A stretch of DNA of 64,000 bases from Saccharomyces uvarum (lineage: Eukaryota; Ascomycota; Saccharomycetes; Saccharomycetales; Saccharomycetaceae), in assembly GCA_947243795.1 (NCBI GenBank), contig OX365929.1:1054001-1118000 (forward strand), in the 5' to 3' direction. Made by a program: the position numbers and the translations under genes. The notes under the pieces were generated by a model that saw nothing but the letters and a program-made list of their open reading frames with translations, was not told the origin of the DNA and made no database searches. Below, one piece after another: positions 10,269 to 20,038 of this stretch (position 1 is its first letter; every line of letters starts with the position of its first letter).

Positions 10269-11294
10269 TCAGTTGGCGCTGCCATCTGTATAGCCTACAC
10301 GTTGGCCACGACCCTGGAACTCGTTCGGATTGGACGAGCCGCTTCTCAGCCGAGCACCTGACGTCCTGGCCGAACCTGAGTCCTCAGACTGAGGTAGTGT
10401 AATAGGGGACGTGCCCAGCCTCTGACCTCTTCCACTGAACGATCTTGTTTCTCTTGGAGTTACTGGCACATCGGCGAAGTTGTTGTTGGGTGCTGGTGGT
10501 GCATTGTGTGTACCCGTTATACGAGCATAAAGGCTTGTAAACCACCATGGGGTGGGGAGTTTCCCATTAGGCAAGACACCGTAGTTTGGGTCAGCTTTTC
10601 TGGATATCATCCCCCATAGTGGTCCCAGTGTACGTGTGTCTAGACATGTGTAGAGGTATCCTGTGGCGAAACCGATCAACGAGATCACGAAGTTACCTTC
10701 ATTAAAGACAAAGGAGATGAACAATTGGATCAGGGGGAAATACTTCCCCCAAACGGGGATCAACCCATAAAACATAATCTTTACATTCGCGTTGTCGATT
10801 GACCACGTATACGTGATACACGTAATGAAACCAGAGGTGATTACGAAAGGATAGTCGGATCCATACAGGATCGTAGCCGACATGGCAATAGTCAGTATAC
10901 AAAAGCACAGATAGTAGACGTAGTGGACTGACACCATGGGACCTTGCCTGTTGGACAAACCGGGACCAAAATGTACTTGTTCCAACTGCGTCGACCGATC
11001 ATAAAGAGTATAGAGTTCCATGAGCGCCGGCATAGCTTGTGGCGAAAGTATCAGGCAAGAAGTGACAAGTCTCCATATCTGAAAATTCTTGAAGGTCCAC
11101 TTCCACATGTAAATGAAGTACATCGGGCTGATCAACCGCAACCGAACGACGATTGTCATGACTATTGAAAAAGTAAGTAAAGTTCTTGTCACTGGGGGGA
11201 TACTTAACCATAGTTGTATTGGGCCCATGACGTCACCGTTGCCATTACGGCCTCCATTTCCATGCAGTGTACGCACGTTCCTTGGACCTGGCAT
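10269..11294 (-). CDS. DFM1: DFM1, derlin-family rhomboid pseudoprotease (ERAD)
   Basis: The frame extends to 11345 without an ATG; MPGPRNVRTLHGNGG at 11294 matches the Dfm1 start and gives 341 residues, as in S. cerevisiae. Dfm1 is an ER membrane derlin that drives retrotranslocation of misfolded membrane proteins together with Cdc48. Several hydrophobic segments form the rhomboid-like core. The C-terminal tail carries two SHP boxes for Cdc48 binding, FSGRGQRLG at about 286 and FQGRGQRVG at about 326. No serine-histidine protease dyad is expected in derlins. It is divergent from RRP17 across a 285-bp spacer with a Reb1 site. Confidence 0.96.
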   Translation of the reverse strand: MPGPRNVRTLHGNGGRNGNGDVMGPIQLWLSIPPVTRTLLTFSIVMTIVVRLRLISPMYFIYMWKWTFKNFQIWRLVTSCLILSPQAMPALMELYTLYDRSTQLEQVHFGPGLSNRQGPMVSVHYVYYLCFCILTIAMSATILYGSDYPFVITSGFITCITYTWSIDNANVKIMFYGLIPVWGKYFPLIQLFISFVFNEGNFVISLIGFATGYLYTCLDTRTLGPLWGMISRKADPNYGVLPNGKLPTPWWFTSLYARITGTHNAPPAPNNNFADVPVTPRETRSFSGRGQRLGTSPITLPQSEDSGSARTSGARLRSGSSNPNEFQGRGQRVGYTDGSAN

Positions 11295-11420
11295 GATAAC
11301 CTCGAGCTCAGCGTTTAGTATGGTTTGTGACACGAGCTGAACCAAATCTCACATTTTAGTTCCTATCCTTTGGTATGGCACTCTTCTATTCAAAATGAAC
11401 ACGATTCTTTAAAAAGCGGA

Positions 11421-11427
11421 CGGGTAA
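11421..11427 (-). promoter_or_regulatory. Reb1 site between DFM1 and RRP17
   Basis: CGGGTAA, which is TTACCCG on the minus strand, is the core of the Reb1 general regulatory factor site. Its place in the middle of a short divergent promoter is typical for nucleosome clearing. Binding is inferred. Confidence 0.6.
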
Positions 11428-11579
11428 GCTCGGGCTTTTTTGCATTTGAAGTTTTTCAATGTACTTGGGATGGATTCTATAAATCATTAAAGAGTGGTAG
11501 GAAGGAAGAGAGTTGTAGTGCAAGTTGCTCGGTATTTGCTCGAGATCAAGATAGGTAAAAGCATTTTTTGGTTGTCGCT

Positions 11580-12287
11580 ATGGCTGTTCACACTAATAGA
11601 CAAATCCTTACGAGGGGGAAGAACTATGCTACAAAGCAATCAAAGAAATTTGGTACCGATGAGGTAACGTTTGACAAGGATTCCCGTCTGGATTATTTGA
11701 CTGGGTTCCACAAAAGAAAGGTGCAAAGGCAAAAGAAGGCACAAGAATTCAACAAGGAGCAGGACAGGCTCAGGAGAATTGACGAAAGACAGAAAGTTCG
11801 TCAGGAACGTAAAGAGCTAATGGAAGAGCAATTAAAGACGTTTAAAGAGAGTATGAACTTGGAGGCCGAGATAGAAGATGCAAAAAAGGGTGACGAAGAC
11901 GGTGCCAAGGTAGAGTCTGACGATTCCTGGCACGGGTTTGATTCCGATGAAGAAGAAGCCAATGGCGACAGGGACGACAACGACGTGAAGCCTATTTTGA
12001 AGAAGGGCGCCGTTACCGAAATATACGATGACTCAACCACAGTAGAAGTGGAATCCTTGGAGCCCAACGATAACTTTGAATATTTGGCCAACTTGAACAA
12101 TGTCAAGTTGGAAAAAGCAGAAAAAGTGCTCACCCAAAGCATAAACAGAGCTACCAAATACGCGAAATTTTTAGGTGTGGATGACAAGCAAAAGAAGAAG
12201 CCAAAGGTAAAGAAGTTTAGATATTTGACTAAGAATGAAAGAAGAGTAAACCAAAGGAAGGCTAACGACAATAAGCGCAGGAGATGA
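11580..12287 (+). CDS. RRP17: RRP17, nucleolar 5'-3' exoribonuclease for 27S pre-rRNA
   Basis: The ATG at 11580 (MAVHTNRQILTRGKNYATK) aligns with the S. cerevisiae start and gives 235 residues, the usual length; the four upstream codons begin with TTG and are excluded. Rrp17 belongs to the Nol12 family and trims the 5' end of 27S pre-rRNA in 60S ribosome assembly. The conserved N-terminal block FGTDEVTFDKDSRLDYLTGFHKRK is present but exceeds a motif, so note residues about 24-47. A long charged coiled-coil region follows, then an acidic stretch with SWHGFDSDEEE, and a basic C-terminus (KKKPKVKKFRYLTK and a final KRRR), consistent with nucleolar targeting. Confidence 0.95.
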   Translation: MAVHTNRQILTRGKNYATKQSKKFGTDEVTFDKDSRLDYLTGFHKRKVQRQKKAQEFNKEQDRLRRIDERQKVRQERKELMEEQLKTFKESMNLEAEIEDAKKGDEDGAKVESDDSWHGFDSDEEEANGDRDDNDVKPILKKGAVTEIYDDSTTVEVESLEPNDNFEYLANLNNVKLEKAEKVLTQSINRATKYAKFLGVDDKQKKKPKVKKFRYLTKNERRVNQRKANDNKRRR

Positions 12288-12509
12288 TGTACGTTTTAGA
12301 GAGCCAATCAGATAACTACGGATACGGTTTGTTGTTTTAACTTTTTGACAGTGTTTCATTCTTTTTGAAGAATACATAGTGTACATATATACTTTTGTTT
12401 ATTAATCTGCATGTAATATTTCGCATTAACCGCGCCAGGGGGTAAACAGATCAATGAAGAATAATGAAGGCACGAAATTAAATAGTGTTCCCGAAGAGCC
12501 TTTCCTCCA

Positions 12510-13598
12510 TCATTTGCTTGCAAATTTGGTATAATACTCTGCGTCTAGTTTGAAAATAACCCATATACCCCTTCTAATCACTTCCAAATACTGCATTTCG
12601 CCCTGGAAAAAAAGGAAATCTGTATTGTGAGCTACGAATTCCAAACACTCGAACAAATAGACCCATAACCACCAAAATCTAAGTACAAAATCGATAATAA
12701 TGGCAAAATGATACATGTTTTTTTTCAATGTAACCGCACTCTTAGATCTGGACCTTAAACTTGACAACGAATCCAGCGACCAGTCCATTCTTATGTCCCA
12801 AAACAAGGTATACGAAGAATTGAGTAGCATGAACCATCTTTGCGCATGGAGCAGTCTTTCTGAGTTGATCGAACCCTCGTACAATCTTGATTGCCAAATG
12901 CAAAAAAGAATGGGGAGGTTACAACTGTATTTCAATGCATTAAATAGTAAAGTTCGATCGTGCAGTAAACGGTATTCTCTTAGACATTGTAGTAGTCTGA
13001 CTAATACAGGGAAAAGAGCAACAGATAAGTCAAAATGCGTGAAGGGCTCTTTGAAGATCAATGAGCTGAATAATGTGAAGTCTATCAACGGTTTCGCAAA
13101 TGATGTTAACGTATCAGAGAGTAAGATGTAGGTGGTTCTTAAGGTGCGCGGTGATGGCTCAATCAGCAGACATCTTTTGACACAATACTTTATTATTTGG
13201 CAATCCCTTAATAAAAACCAAAATATGATCACAGACTGGAGCAAGGGTAAAAAATAAACAACCAAGACAATATTATTGACTGGCCCTTCTGCAACATTCT
13301 TGTATTCGAAAAGAAGCACCGTGATGAAATGGAAAGGTAAAATGAGCCGTGTTATTTTGAGAGCAAAATTTCTTGCTGTTCTATGCAATTGCGCTAAATT
13401 ATAGCCTGGACGTATGTCATGCGGTACTCTGGTTAGTATAACTTGAGATATGTCCAAACTGTTATGCGAGAAAAATCTTAATATCCATGTCCAGATCCAA
13501 AGTGCAAGTACCAAAAGCACAATGAAACGCTGTGGAGGTGGAACTTTGAATATAGTTGAAAAGTATAGTCCTTTAGATGCGACGTCACTTTTCTGCAT
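12510..13598 (-). CDS. ERD1: ERD1, Golgi membrane protein with EXS domain
   Basis: The 362-residue product equals the length of Erd1. It is rich in hydrophobic helices and has a C-terminal EXS-type domain (related to the XPR1/Syg1 family), with NSSYTLFWDIRMDWSL at about residues 258-273. S. cerevisiae erd1 mutants fail to retain lumenal ER proteins, and later work links Erd1 to Golgi glycosyltransferase recycling and to phosphate export from the Golgi lumen. The start is the ATG complementary to 13596-13598. It converges with RRP17 across 222 bp. Its upstream spacer (13599-13925) lies between it and the YDR415C stop. Confidence 0.95.
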   Translation of the reverse strand: MQKSDVASKGLYFSTIFKVPPPQRFIVLLVLALWIWTWILRFFSHNSLDISQVILTRVPHDIRPGYNLAQLHRTARNFALKITRLILPFHFITVLLFEYKNVAEGPVNNIVLVVYFLPLLQSVIIFWFLLRDCQIIKYCVKRCLLIEPSPRTLRTTYILLSDTLTSFAKPLIDFTLFSSLIFKEPFTHFDLSVALFPVLVRLLQCLREYRLLHDRTLLFNALKYSCNLPILFCIWQSRLYEGSINSERLLHAQRWFMLLNSSYTLFWDIRMDWSLDSLSSLRSRSKSAVTLKKNMYHFAIIIDFVLRFWWLWVYLFECLEFVAHNTDFLFFQGEMQYLEVIRRGIWVIFKLDAEYYTKFASK

Positions 13599-13925
13599 AT
13601 TTCGCGATCCAACTTATTGCAGAATTGATGATTGTTGGTATAGTAATAATAATATGCTAATAGTACTGGTGATTTAAAATATGTGTATCCGAATGATTAC
13701 AGGCCACCAATAGCGTGAGTAAACCAAAAAAAGGCCTTGCTTTGCCTTGTCTTTGGTTGTTTTTGAAATATTTTCAATGCTTATATGTTATTTTTTCAGA
13801 TGACGACAACCGCCAGAGAAATCGGACAATAGAAATGAATACGTATCAGTTTAATTATATTATTTGAAAAGAGTACAAATTATTGTTGGGTAATTTGTTG
13901 CAGTAAACTTTTTCATTATGCAGCC
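13599..13925. other. ERD1 upstream spacer
   Basis: These 327 bp lie between the ERD1 start and the YDR415C stop. The sequence is AT-rich with T tracts near 13740-13800. No gene or clear factor site was recognised. Confidence 0.35.
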
Positions 13926-15053
13926 TTACCAATTAGACCAAGACCCGAGCTCGATGATGGTACCCAAAACAATTTTTGTGTGCTCGGCCATATGATTGAA
14001 ACTTAATCTATCTAAAGTGTCCATAGTACTGTGGATATACTTGTTGGTTTTTTTAAACACACTTTCAATTACAAAGGAACCTGGGAACCCATTCCTAGTG
14101 GCACTGCCATGATCACTACAAGCATAACCACATTCTGTGTCCCTGTAAGGAATGGACAGGTAAGAATCGATGACTAATTTTATGAAATTGGTCAACGCGG
14201 GGGTAGTGTAATCGGTCACGATGCCCACATGTTCATCTTCTGGATTGGATACATATCCTGTCATGTCTTGTTGTAGCATTGCTCTTACTTGTTTTCCCTG
14301 TTCGGTGTACTTTGTGAAAACATCAAGAGAACCCAATAACCCACCCTCTTCAGCAGAATAGAAATGAAACTCAACAGTATTATTAGGTCTGTGGCCCACC
14401 TTCAAATAGTTGTCTACGTATAGCCTTAAGGCCTCTAAGTTTGTTATCGTACCTGACCCATTGTCGTCTGCGCCAGGAGCTGCCATTATTGATGGCAGCA
14501 ATAAATTGATCGAATCTTGGTGAGAACCGACCACTATAATATCTTCTGGATTTGTAAGTCCCATAATCCGAACGATAATAGAATATTGCTTCCACTCTAT
14601 ATGGTCAAAATGATCGATATTTAAGATATCTTGTGAAACATCCTGCGTAATATTAACGATAGTGGCAGCTAACCAATTGGCGGATTCAAACCCATAGTCG
14701 GATTTGTAATAACGAGTATAAAAACTGGTGAATTTTGCCAAGTTTTTGTACATGGAATCCTTGTCAATATTGGAAATTAGGCCATCCACGACTTCTTTGT
14801 TTAATATCTCAGTGGGATATGCATACACTGGGACTTCCGGCTCCTGCTCCTTGTTGAAAAAAGGCAAAGAAGAAATATGCTTGGTCACATCAAAAAACTT
14901 GACACCTCTTCTAAGCAGGTTTAGTTTTTCTGATTCAGGAACTTCTATCGTTTCATTCTCACTCACCTGTAACACCCTTAAATGCTCGGATGGGAGCGAC
15001 CATACTGTTGTCGCAACACCTGCCACCAAAGTTAAGAGCGATTTTATCTTCAT
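13926..15053 (-). CDS. YDR415C: Secreted/vacuolar M28 family aminopeptidase (YDR415C)
   Basis: The 375-residue protein starts with a likely signal peptide (MKIKSLLTLVAGVATTVWSL) and a propeptide-like region. The M28 peptidase core follows with all expected metal ligands visible: His178 in VGSHQDS, Asp196/197 in GADDNGSG, Glu235/236 in SAEEGG, Asp263 in QQDMTGY and His341 in YIHSTMD. Family members are zinc aminopeptidases, and the closest characterised fungal relatives are leucine aminopeptidases. The S. cerevisiae orthologue has no standard name and little functional work that I know of. Substrate and location are inference. It is divergent from SYF1 with a 260-bp spacer. Confidence 0.9.
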   Translation of the reverse strand: MKIKSLLTLVAGVATTVWSLPSEHLRVLQVSENETIEVPESEKLNLLRRGVKFFDVTKHISSLPFFNKEQEPEVPVYAYPTEILNKEVVDGLISNIDKDSMYKNLAKFTSFYTRYYKSDYGFESANWLAATIVNITQDVSQDILNIDHFDHIEWKQYSIIVRIMGLTNPEDIIVVGSHQDSINLLLPSIMAAPGADDNGSGTITNLEALRLYVDNYLKVGHRPNNTVEFHFYSAEEGGLLGSLDVFTKYTEQGKQVRAMLQQDMTGYVSNPEDEHVGIVTDYTTPALTNFIKLVIDSYLSIPYRDTECGYACSDHGSATRNGFPGSFVIESVFKKTNKYIHSTMDTLDRLSFNHMAEHTKIVLGTIIELGSWSNW

Positions 15054-15313
15054 TTCTTAATCAATTCACTCTCGGCGATTTTACTGGACGCCGTGGATAT
15101 ATGTTTATTATTCATCTTTTAGAATTCAACATTATTTATCCATAAATCCTTCGTTTTAGCTTATTTACAGCGGTCCGAAAATATCAAATATTTGGTTTAT
15201 TGTAAGTTTTCCACATCAAAGGATACAAAGAGAAATCAATACAAAAAGTCTGTGTGGACGTCCTGTAGTAATACTGAATTTGTTTCAGATATCAAAACAT
15301 TAATTTTTTTAAT

Positions 15314-17899
15314 ATGCCATACGCTCATCCACATGCAGTGAAAGGATCAATGGACGGAATCGATGAGAACATAAAGAATGATGAAGATGTGGCTTTCGAG
15401 TACGAAATTCAAAAGACACCACAGAGCGTACTTACGTGGAAAAGATACCTTGAGTATTGGGAAAATAACGGGAGAACAGATGAACAAATTAGATGGTTAT
15501 ATGAAAGATTTTGCTCCCAATTTTCAACTGATACAAGTATTTGGGAAGAATATATACGATGGGAATCAACTAAGAAAGTAGTTGGAACTTCACGTATTTT
15601 ATCGCTTTTCCAAAGGTGTTTGAAAGGCTGTGTTCATGATTGCGACAGAATATGTTTGTCCTATTTGGAATTAGCGATAGAACAATGTGATTTGACTACA
15701 ATAAGGGACGCTATGAATTTATCTTTGATGAGAGTAGATGCCAAGATGCATTCAAAAGTTTGGGAGCCTGTTTTGCGATTCATCACGGACAAGGTTTTAC
15801 TCTTAACACAGTTAGATTCTATGCAAGAGGAAGATGAAGAAAATGTTGATGAAGCTGAATTAATGAATATACTTTTGACAAAAGGCTTCACAAAAATAGA
15901 CTTCATCAGTGAGGAAATAGCGGAGAGCAAAAGTATAGGTGATGTTTGGTCGGCACAAATTTTGGAAAGATATCTAAGAGTGGCTCCCCAGCAAAGGCAA
16001 CATGAAATCCTGATGACTCTCGCGAAAACAAGAGATAATACTACCGTCAATTCAGTGTACAAAAAATATCTGATAAAAGATGAAGACAGTGGTAAGTATT
16101 TGCCCAATCCAAAATTAACATTTTCGTTAAATTTCAACTATTTGGTCACCCTGGAAAAACTGGGTTTAAATGAGCAATATGAGGAATTCATGAATCATAT
16201 GAAAGTTTTATATGCTGAAAACTGGGTCTTTTTGACTTTGTCCCTTGCCAAACACGACATTTCTTGTGGTAGGCTTGACCGTTGTGAAGATTTACTACAG
16301 AAAAGTTTACGGCAAACGATGAATTATACTGATTTTGATCGTGTTTACAATTTTTACCTACTTTTTGAGCAACAATGCTCTCAAATTATTTTAGAAAAGT
16401 TAAAGGACAATAACCACAAGTCCTTTAATCAAGAGGAATGGGTTGCAAAATTACAACGCGACATGGCGACATTTGAATCTTTAGTAAATTCACATGATAT
16501 CTACTTGAATGATTTAGAACTAAGGAAAGACCCTCATCTGGTGGAGACGTGGATGAAAAGGGTGACTTTACAAGAAACATCTGCGGCAAAATGTAATATA
16601 TATGCAGAGGCCGTAGTGAAGATTGATCCTCTCAAAGTAAGCACCCCTGGCTCTTTTGGTAGACTATGGTGCCTATATGGAGATATGTATTGGAATGCGA
16701 AGGCCACTAGTACAGCAAGGGAATTATGGGCACAAGCTTTGAAAGTACCATATCCTTTCATACAAGATTTGGAAGAAATTTATTTAAACTGGGCTGAGAA
16801 AGAATTAGACAAAGAAGGAATTGAGAGAGCGATTTGCATACTTGAAGATGCATTAAAAATACCGAAAGTTCCCGCTATTTTAATTGAAAAGTTTAATAGC
16901 GGACACAGGAGAGTTCCTGCGCAAACTGTGATATTCAACTCACTACGCATCTGGTCCAAATACATTGATTACCTGGAGGCCTATTGTCCAAAGGACGCTA
17001 CCTCATCCAGCGAATTGTTCAATAAAACAAAAGCAGCATATAACAATGTTGTTGATTTGAGGTTAATTACTCCCGCAATGGTGGAAAATTTTGCAATGTT
17101 CTTACAAAGTCATCAAGAGGTAGTAGATAGCTTTCAGGTATATGAAAAAGCAATCCCCCTGTTCCCACCTGAAATACAGTACGAACTATGGAATGAGTAT
17201 CTAGAAGTAGCAACCTCCCCTCAATTGTCATCGTTAAGTCCTGAACACATCAGATTCTTGTTCGAAGAAGCGTTGAACAGTTTATGTTCACATGGCATAG
17301 ACTGTAAGACAATTTTTATTGCATACAGTACTTTTGAAGAAAGGCAAAGCGGCTTGGTCAGGAAGAGTATTGAAGTGTTGCACCGAGGTGCTGTCTCGGA
17401 TACTGTCAGTATGAATACGCATCTCGAAAGTAGATTGCAACTGTGGAGAATGTGTATCTCGAAAGCCGAATCTACTATGGGCCCATCAGTAGCCAGAGAC
17501 TTATATCAAAAGTGCATAAAGGTGCTGCCAAACTCTAAGGCTGTTGATTACGTGATAAAGTTCTCAGACCTTGAAGCCTCTTTGGGAGAAATTGTACGAG
17601 CTAGAGAAATTCTGGTTTATGGCGCAGAGCTTCTACCTCCATCCAGAAACATAGAATTGTGGAACCACTTTGAGATTTTCGAGTTGAAACATGGCGACAA
17701 GGAAACTTATAAAGACATGTTAAAGCTGAAAAAGCTACTGGACTCTGGCATGGTAATTGACTCGGAAGGTGTTAGCCAGGAGAAAGGTAACATTACCTTC
17801 GTGGCAGCTGCAACCACACATGGGCCAAATTCGCGTGGTGTAGTCGAACAAGCTACTTCACAACCGGTTAACCCAGATGAAATAGAACTAGACATATGA
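15314..17899 (+). CDS. SYF1: SYF1, splicing factor of the Prp19/NineTeen complex
   Basis: An 861-residue helical protein made of half-a-TPR (HAT) repeats, seen as recurring W..Y...E and aromatic patterns (WKRYLEYWE, WEEYIRWE, LWCLYGDMYW, LWNHFEIFELKHG). Length and position match Syf1 (S. cerevisiae 859). Syf1 belongs to the NineTeen complex and contributes to spliceosome activation. The start ATG at 15314 follows an A/T-rich leader. The very C-terminus is acidic (PDEIELDI). No break is seen. It lies head to tail with RPL12B. Confidence 0.94.
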   Translation: MPYAHPHAVKGSMDGIDENIKNDEDVAFEYEIQKTPQSVLTWKRYLEYWENNGRTDEQIRWLYERFCSQFSTDTSIWEEYIRWESTKKVVGTSRILSLFQRCLKGCVHDCDRICLSYLELAIEQCDLTTIRDAMNLSLMRVDAKMHSKVWEPVLRFITDKVLLLTQLDSMQEEDEENVDEAELMNILLTKGFTKIDFISEEIAESKSIGDVWSAQILERYLRVAPQQRQHEILMTLAKTRDNTTVNSVYKKYLIKDEDSGKYLPNPKLTFSLNFNYLVTLEKLGLNEQYEEFMNHMKVLYAENWVFLTLSLAKHDISCGRLDRCEDLLQKSLRQTMNYTDFDRVYNFYLLFEQQCSQIILEKLKDNNHKSFNQEEWVAKLQRDMATFESLVNSHDIYLNDLELRKDPHLVETWMKRVTLQETSAAKCNIYAEAVVKIDPLKVSTPGSFGRLWCLYGDMYWNAKATSTARELWAQALKVPYPFIQDLEEIYLNWAEKELDKEGIERAICILEDALKIPKVPAILIEKFNSGHRRVPAQTVIFNSLRIWSKYIDYLEAYCPKDATSSSELFNKTKAAYNNVVDLRLITPAMVENFAMFLQSHQEVVDSFQVYEKAIPLFPPEIQYELWNEYLEVATSPQLSSLSPEHIRFLFEEALNSLCSHGIDCKTIFIAYSTFEERQSGLVRKSIEVLHRGAVSDTVSMNTHLESRLQLWRMCISKAESTMGPSVARDLYQKCIKVLPNSKAVDYVIKFSDLEASLGEIVRAREILVYGAELLPPSRNIELWNHFEIFELKHGDKETYKDMLKLKKLLDSGMVIDSEGVSQEKGNITFVAAATTHGPNSRGVVEQATSQPVNPDEIELDI

Positions 17900-17995
17900 T
17901 TTACTCTAAATAGATCTCAAATACTCCTTGAACATAATGAAGCTTGGCCTAATTATTGTTGCCCGTAGTTACTAATCGGTATTTTTCCTTCTTGT

Positions 17996-18010
17996 ACACC
18001 CGTACATAAA
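17996..18010 (+). promoter_or_regulatory. Rap1 site upstream of RPL12B
   Basis: ACACCCGTACATAAA closely fits the Rap1 consensus that drives most ribosomal protein genes. It lies about 500 bp upstream of the RPL12B ATG, rather farther than usual. Function is inferred from the motif and the gene class. Confidence 0.65.
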
Positions 18011-18262
18011 TGGTGATTGGGTTGTGAGACCAGCCCAAATTTTTTTCTTTTATTATAGTTATACGAGAAGAAAGAATTTCCGTGAAGTAGCTATCTGGTA
18101 AATGCACAGGTATATGAAGCGTGCTTAATATTGCGTAGAACTAGTTCACTACCAATGCACCCAAGCTCTCCTCTAGTTTCTGTGTATCACCGTAGTATTT
18201 TGCTTTCCCTTCCGAGCAAACGGCGTGTCTCCCTCTGCCTGTTCCTTTTCCTTCCGGAGGCG

Positions 18263-18287
18263 CCAGCCTAGACAGGCTGGCTCTAGG
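18263..18287. repeat. Overlapping small inverted repeats in the RPL12B promoter
   Basis: CCAGCC at 18263-18268 pairs with GGCTGG at 18275-18280, and CCTAGA at 18267-18272 pairs with TCTAGG at 18282-18287. The two pairs overlap and are mutually exclusive. The patch is GC-rich against an AT-rich background. Confidence 0.5.
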
Positions 18288-18506
18288 CGGAGAACATCCG
18301 GCTGCTCCTTTCACGAGAGAGCGCGCGTTGCCGCGTCTAGGCAGCATACTCAACCGTGCTTCTGCGATCTTCCTAATTGTCGTATCTCCTTTAGCGGTAC
18401 GTTACTAGTAAATGAAGATGGAATAAAAGACACCAATATGATTATTTACATGTTTTTGGTTGGAAGAAGCATAAGTGCCCAATAAAAGGATAGATCAATA
18501 GTCAAT

Positions 18507-19004
18507 ATGCCTCCAAAGTTTGATCCTAATGAAGTTAAATACTTATACCTAAGAGCCGTTGGTGGTGAAGTTGGTGCTTCCGCTGCTTTGGCACCAAAGA
18601 TCGGTCCATTGGGTTTATCCCCAAAGAAGGTCGGTGAAGATATCGCCAAGGCCACCAAGGAATTCAAAGGTATCAAGGTTACCGTCCAATTGAAAATCCA
18701 AAACAGACAAGCTGCTGCTTCTGTTGTCCCATCCGCTTCTTCTTTGGTCATTACTGCCTTGAAGGAACCACCAAGAGACAGAAAGAAGGATAAGAACGTC
18801 AAGCACAGTGGTAACATTCAATTGGATGACATCATTGAAATTGCCAGACAAATGAAAGACAAATCTTTTGGTAGAACTTTGGCTTCCGTCACCAAGGAAA
18901 TTTTGGGTACTGCTCAATCTGTTGGCTGTCGTGTTGATTTCAAGAATCCTCATGACATCATTGAAGGTATTAACGCTGGTGAAATTGAAATTCCAGAAAA
19001 CTAA
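18507..19004 (+). CDS. RPL12B: RPL12B, 60S ribosomal protein uL11
   Basis: The 165-residue product is nearly identical to yeast Rpl12 (uL11), which sits at the base of the ribosomal stalk with uL10 and binds the GTPase-associated rRNA. The N-terminus [20 protein letters not shown] and the proline-rich interdomain pattern are intact. There is no intron, as in S. cerevisiae. Codon use is strongly biased to preferred codons (GGT, AAG, GTC, TTG), unlike the neighbours, as expected for high expression. Two conservative changes from S. cerevisiae (Asp for Glu and Lys for Arg near residues 112-121) suggest another species. Position, not sequence, tells the B from the A copy. Confidence 0.96.
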   Translation: MPPKFDPNEVKYLYLRAVGGEVGASAALAPKIGPLGLSPKKVGEDIAKATKEFKGIKVTVQLKIQNRQAAASVVPSASSLVITALKEPPRDRKKDKNVKHSGNIQLDDIIEIARQMKDKSFGRTLASVTKEILGTAQSVGCRVDFKNPHDIIEGINAGEIEIPEN

Positions 19005-20038
19005 GATTGTTTATAACATCAAAAATCCATTCCATATATTATTCTGTACTTTTAATTTAAAGGCTTTAATCTAACATAAACCAAAAAAATTTTACTTTAC
19101 GTTTTATTTTCGTTTTTTCTTTTTTTTTTCATTATACCAAATTGTAGAACGTTTGATTACATTCAGGGACCTAATGAGTTATGATTAGATCTTTTTCATT
19201 ATGAAAGAAATTTGACTTACACTTCAAAAGGTATTAGGTTCCTATTTTACCAATCAAACAAGATAACTTTAGACGCTTACTCACCAAGATAAACTACTTT
19301 TCTCAAAATGGTTATATTGGTCCATTTTTCAACGTCTTACATTTTACGCCATTGAATAGTCATGGCCACTTTCTTGCTAATTTCTTACTGTGTAAGCTTT
19401 CTGAAGATCGTCCTACCCTAACTGATAAACTCACTGACGAATTGATATTTTTGTCAGCCTGAGAACCAATTACTGAGTGAAGTTGAGTCTTCTTAACTAA
19501 ATGGAAATCGTATTGATTCTTTAAAAACTGAACTTGTTTATTTAGAGATAATTTTTATTTTTTTATGTTATGTTTCCACATAATTGTTTTTAGAGTAACT
19601 AAATATACTCTCTTTTTTTAAGAATATTGCATATCATCAAATTAAACGCTTTTATATATCATCTGCATATAAAACTGATTGACCTTTCAGCATGGATACC
19701 TTATTCTTAGTTGGTGCGTAAGGTACATGGTATACCAAACATCGAATAATAAAGCTGGAAATTACGCCTGACTTATATTTGCTAGGTACTTAATCACTTG
19801 ATCCCTCCGTGAATATAGTTAGATTGAAATTGCCCCGCGTTTGCATCCAGCTAATTCATCATAAGTGTAAATCGACTTTCAATACATCTCTTATCTTTTG
19901 AGGGAACTATTTTGAAACGGATTGACCAGGAAAATATGTGTCAATAATCATCGCGGTGAAAAAGGATAGACAATGAATTTGGTTTGAAGTAGACAGGATG
20001 GTTCATCTTTGAAGTGGTTCCGATAAAACAAGACAGCC
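19005..20038. other. RPL12B-RAD30 intergenic region (about 1 kb, no recognised gene)
   Basis: The gap has about the same length as in S. cerevisiae, so it is not a recent insertion. It begins with T-rich RPL12B 3' signals. A stop-free stretch of about 73 codons lies at roughly 19235-19461 on the plus strand without an ATG, and I recognise no family in it. A short stretch just upstream vaguely recalls copia-type pol, but this is too weak to call an element. No LTR, tRNA or snoRNA was recognised. Confidence 0.4.

Larger units (their letters stand above)
17900..18506. other. SYF1-RPL12B intergenic region with RPL12B promoter
   Basis: These 607 bp contain a strong Rap1-type site at 17996-18010, a GC-rich patch with small inverted repeats near 18263-18287, and an A-rich leader before the RPL12B start. 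An 86-codon open frame at 18225-18485 ends inside the leader and is not thought to be a gene. Confidence 0.5.

Noticed and set aside
18225-18485. 86-codon frame upstream of RPL12B
   Set aside because: Lies in the promoter and leader of RPL12B; composition is not coding-like.
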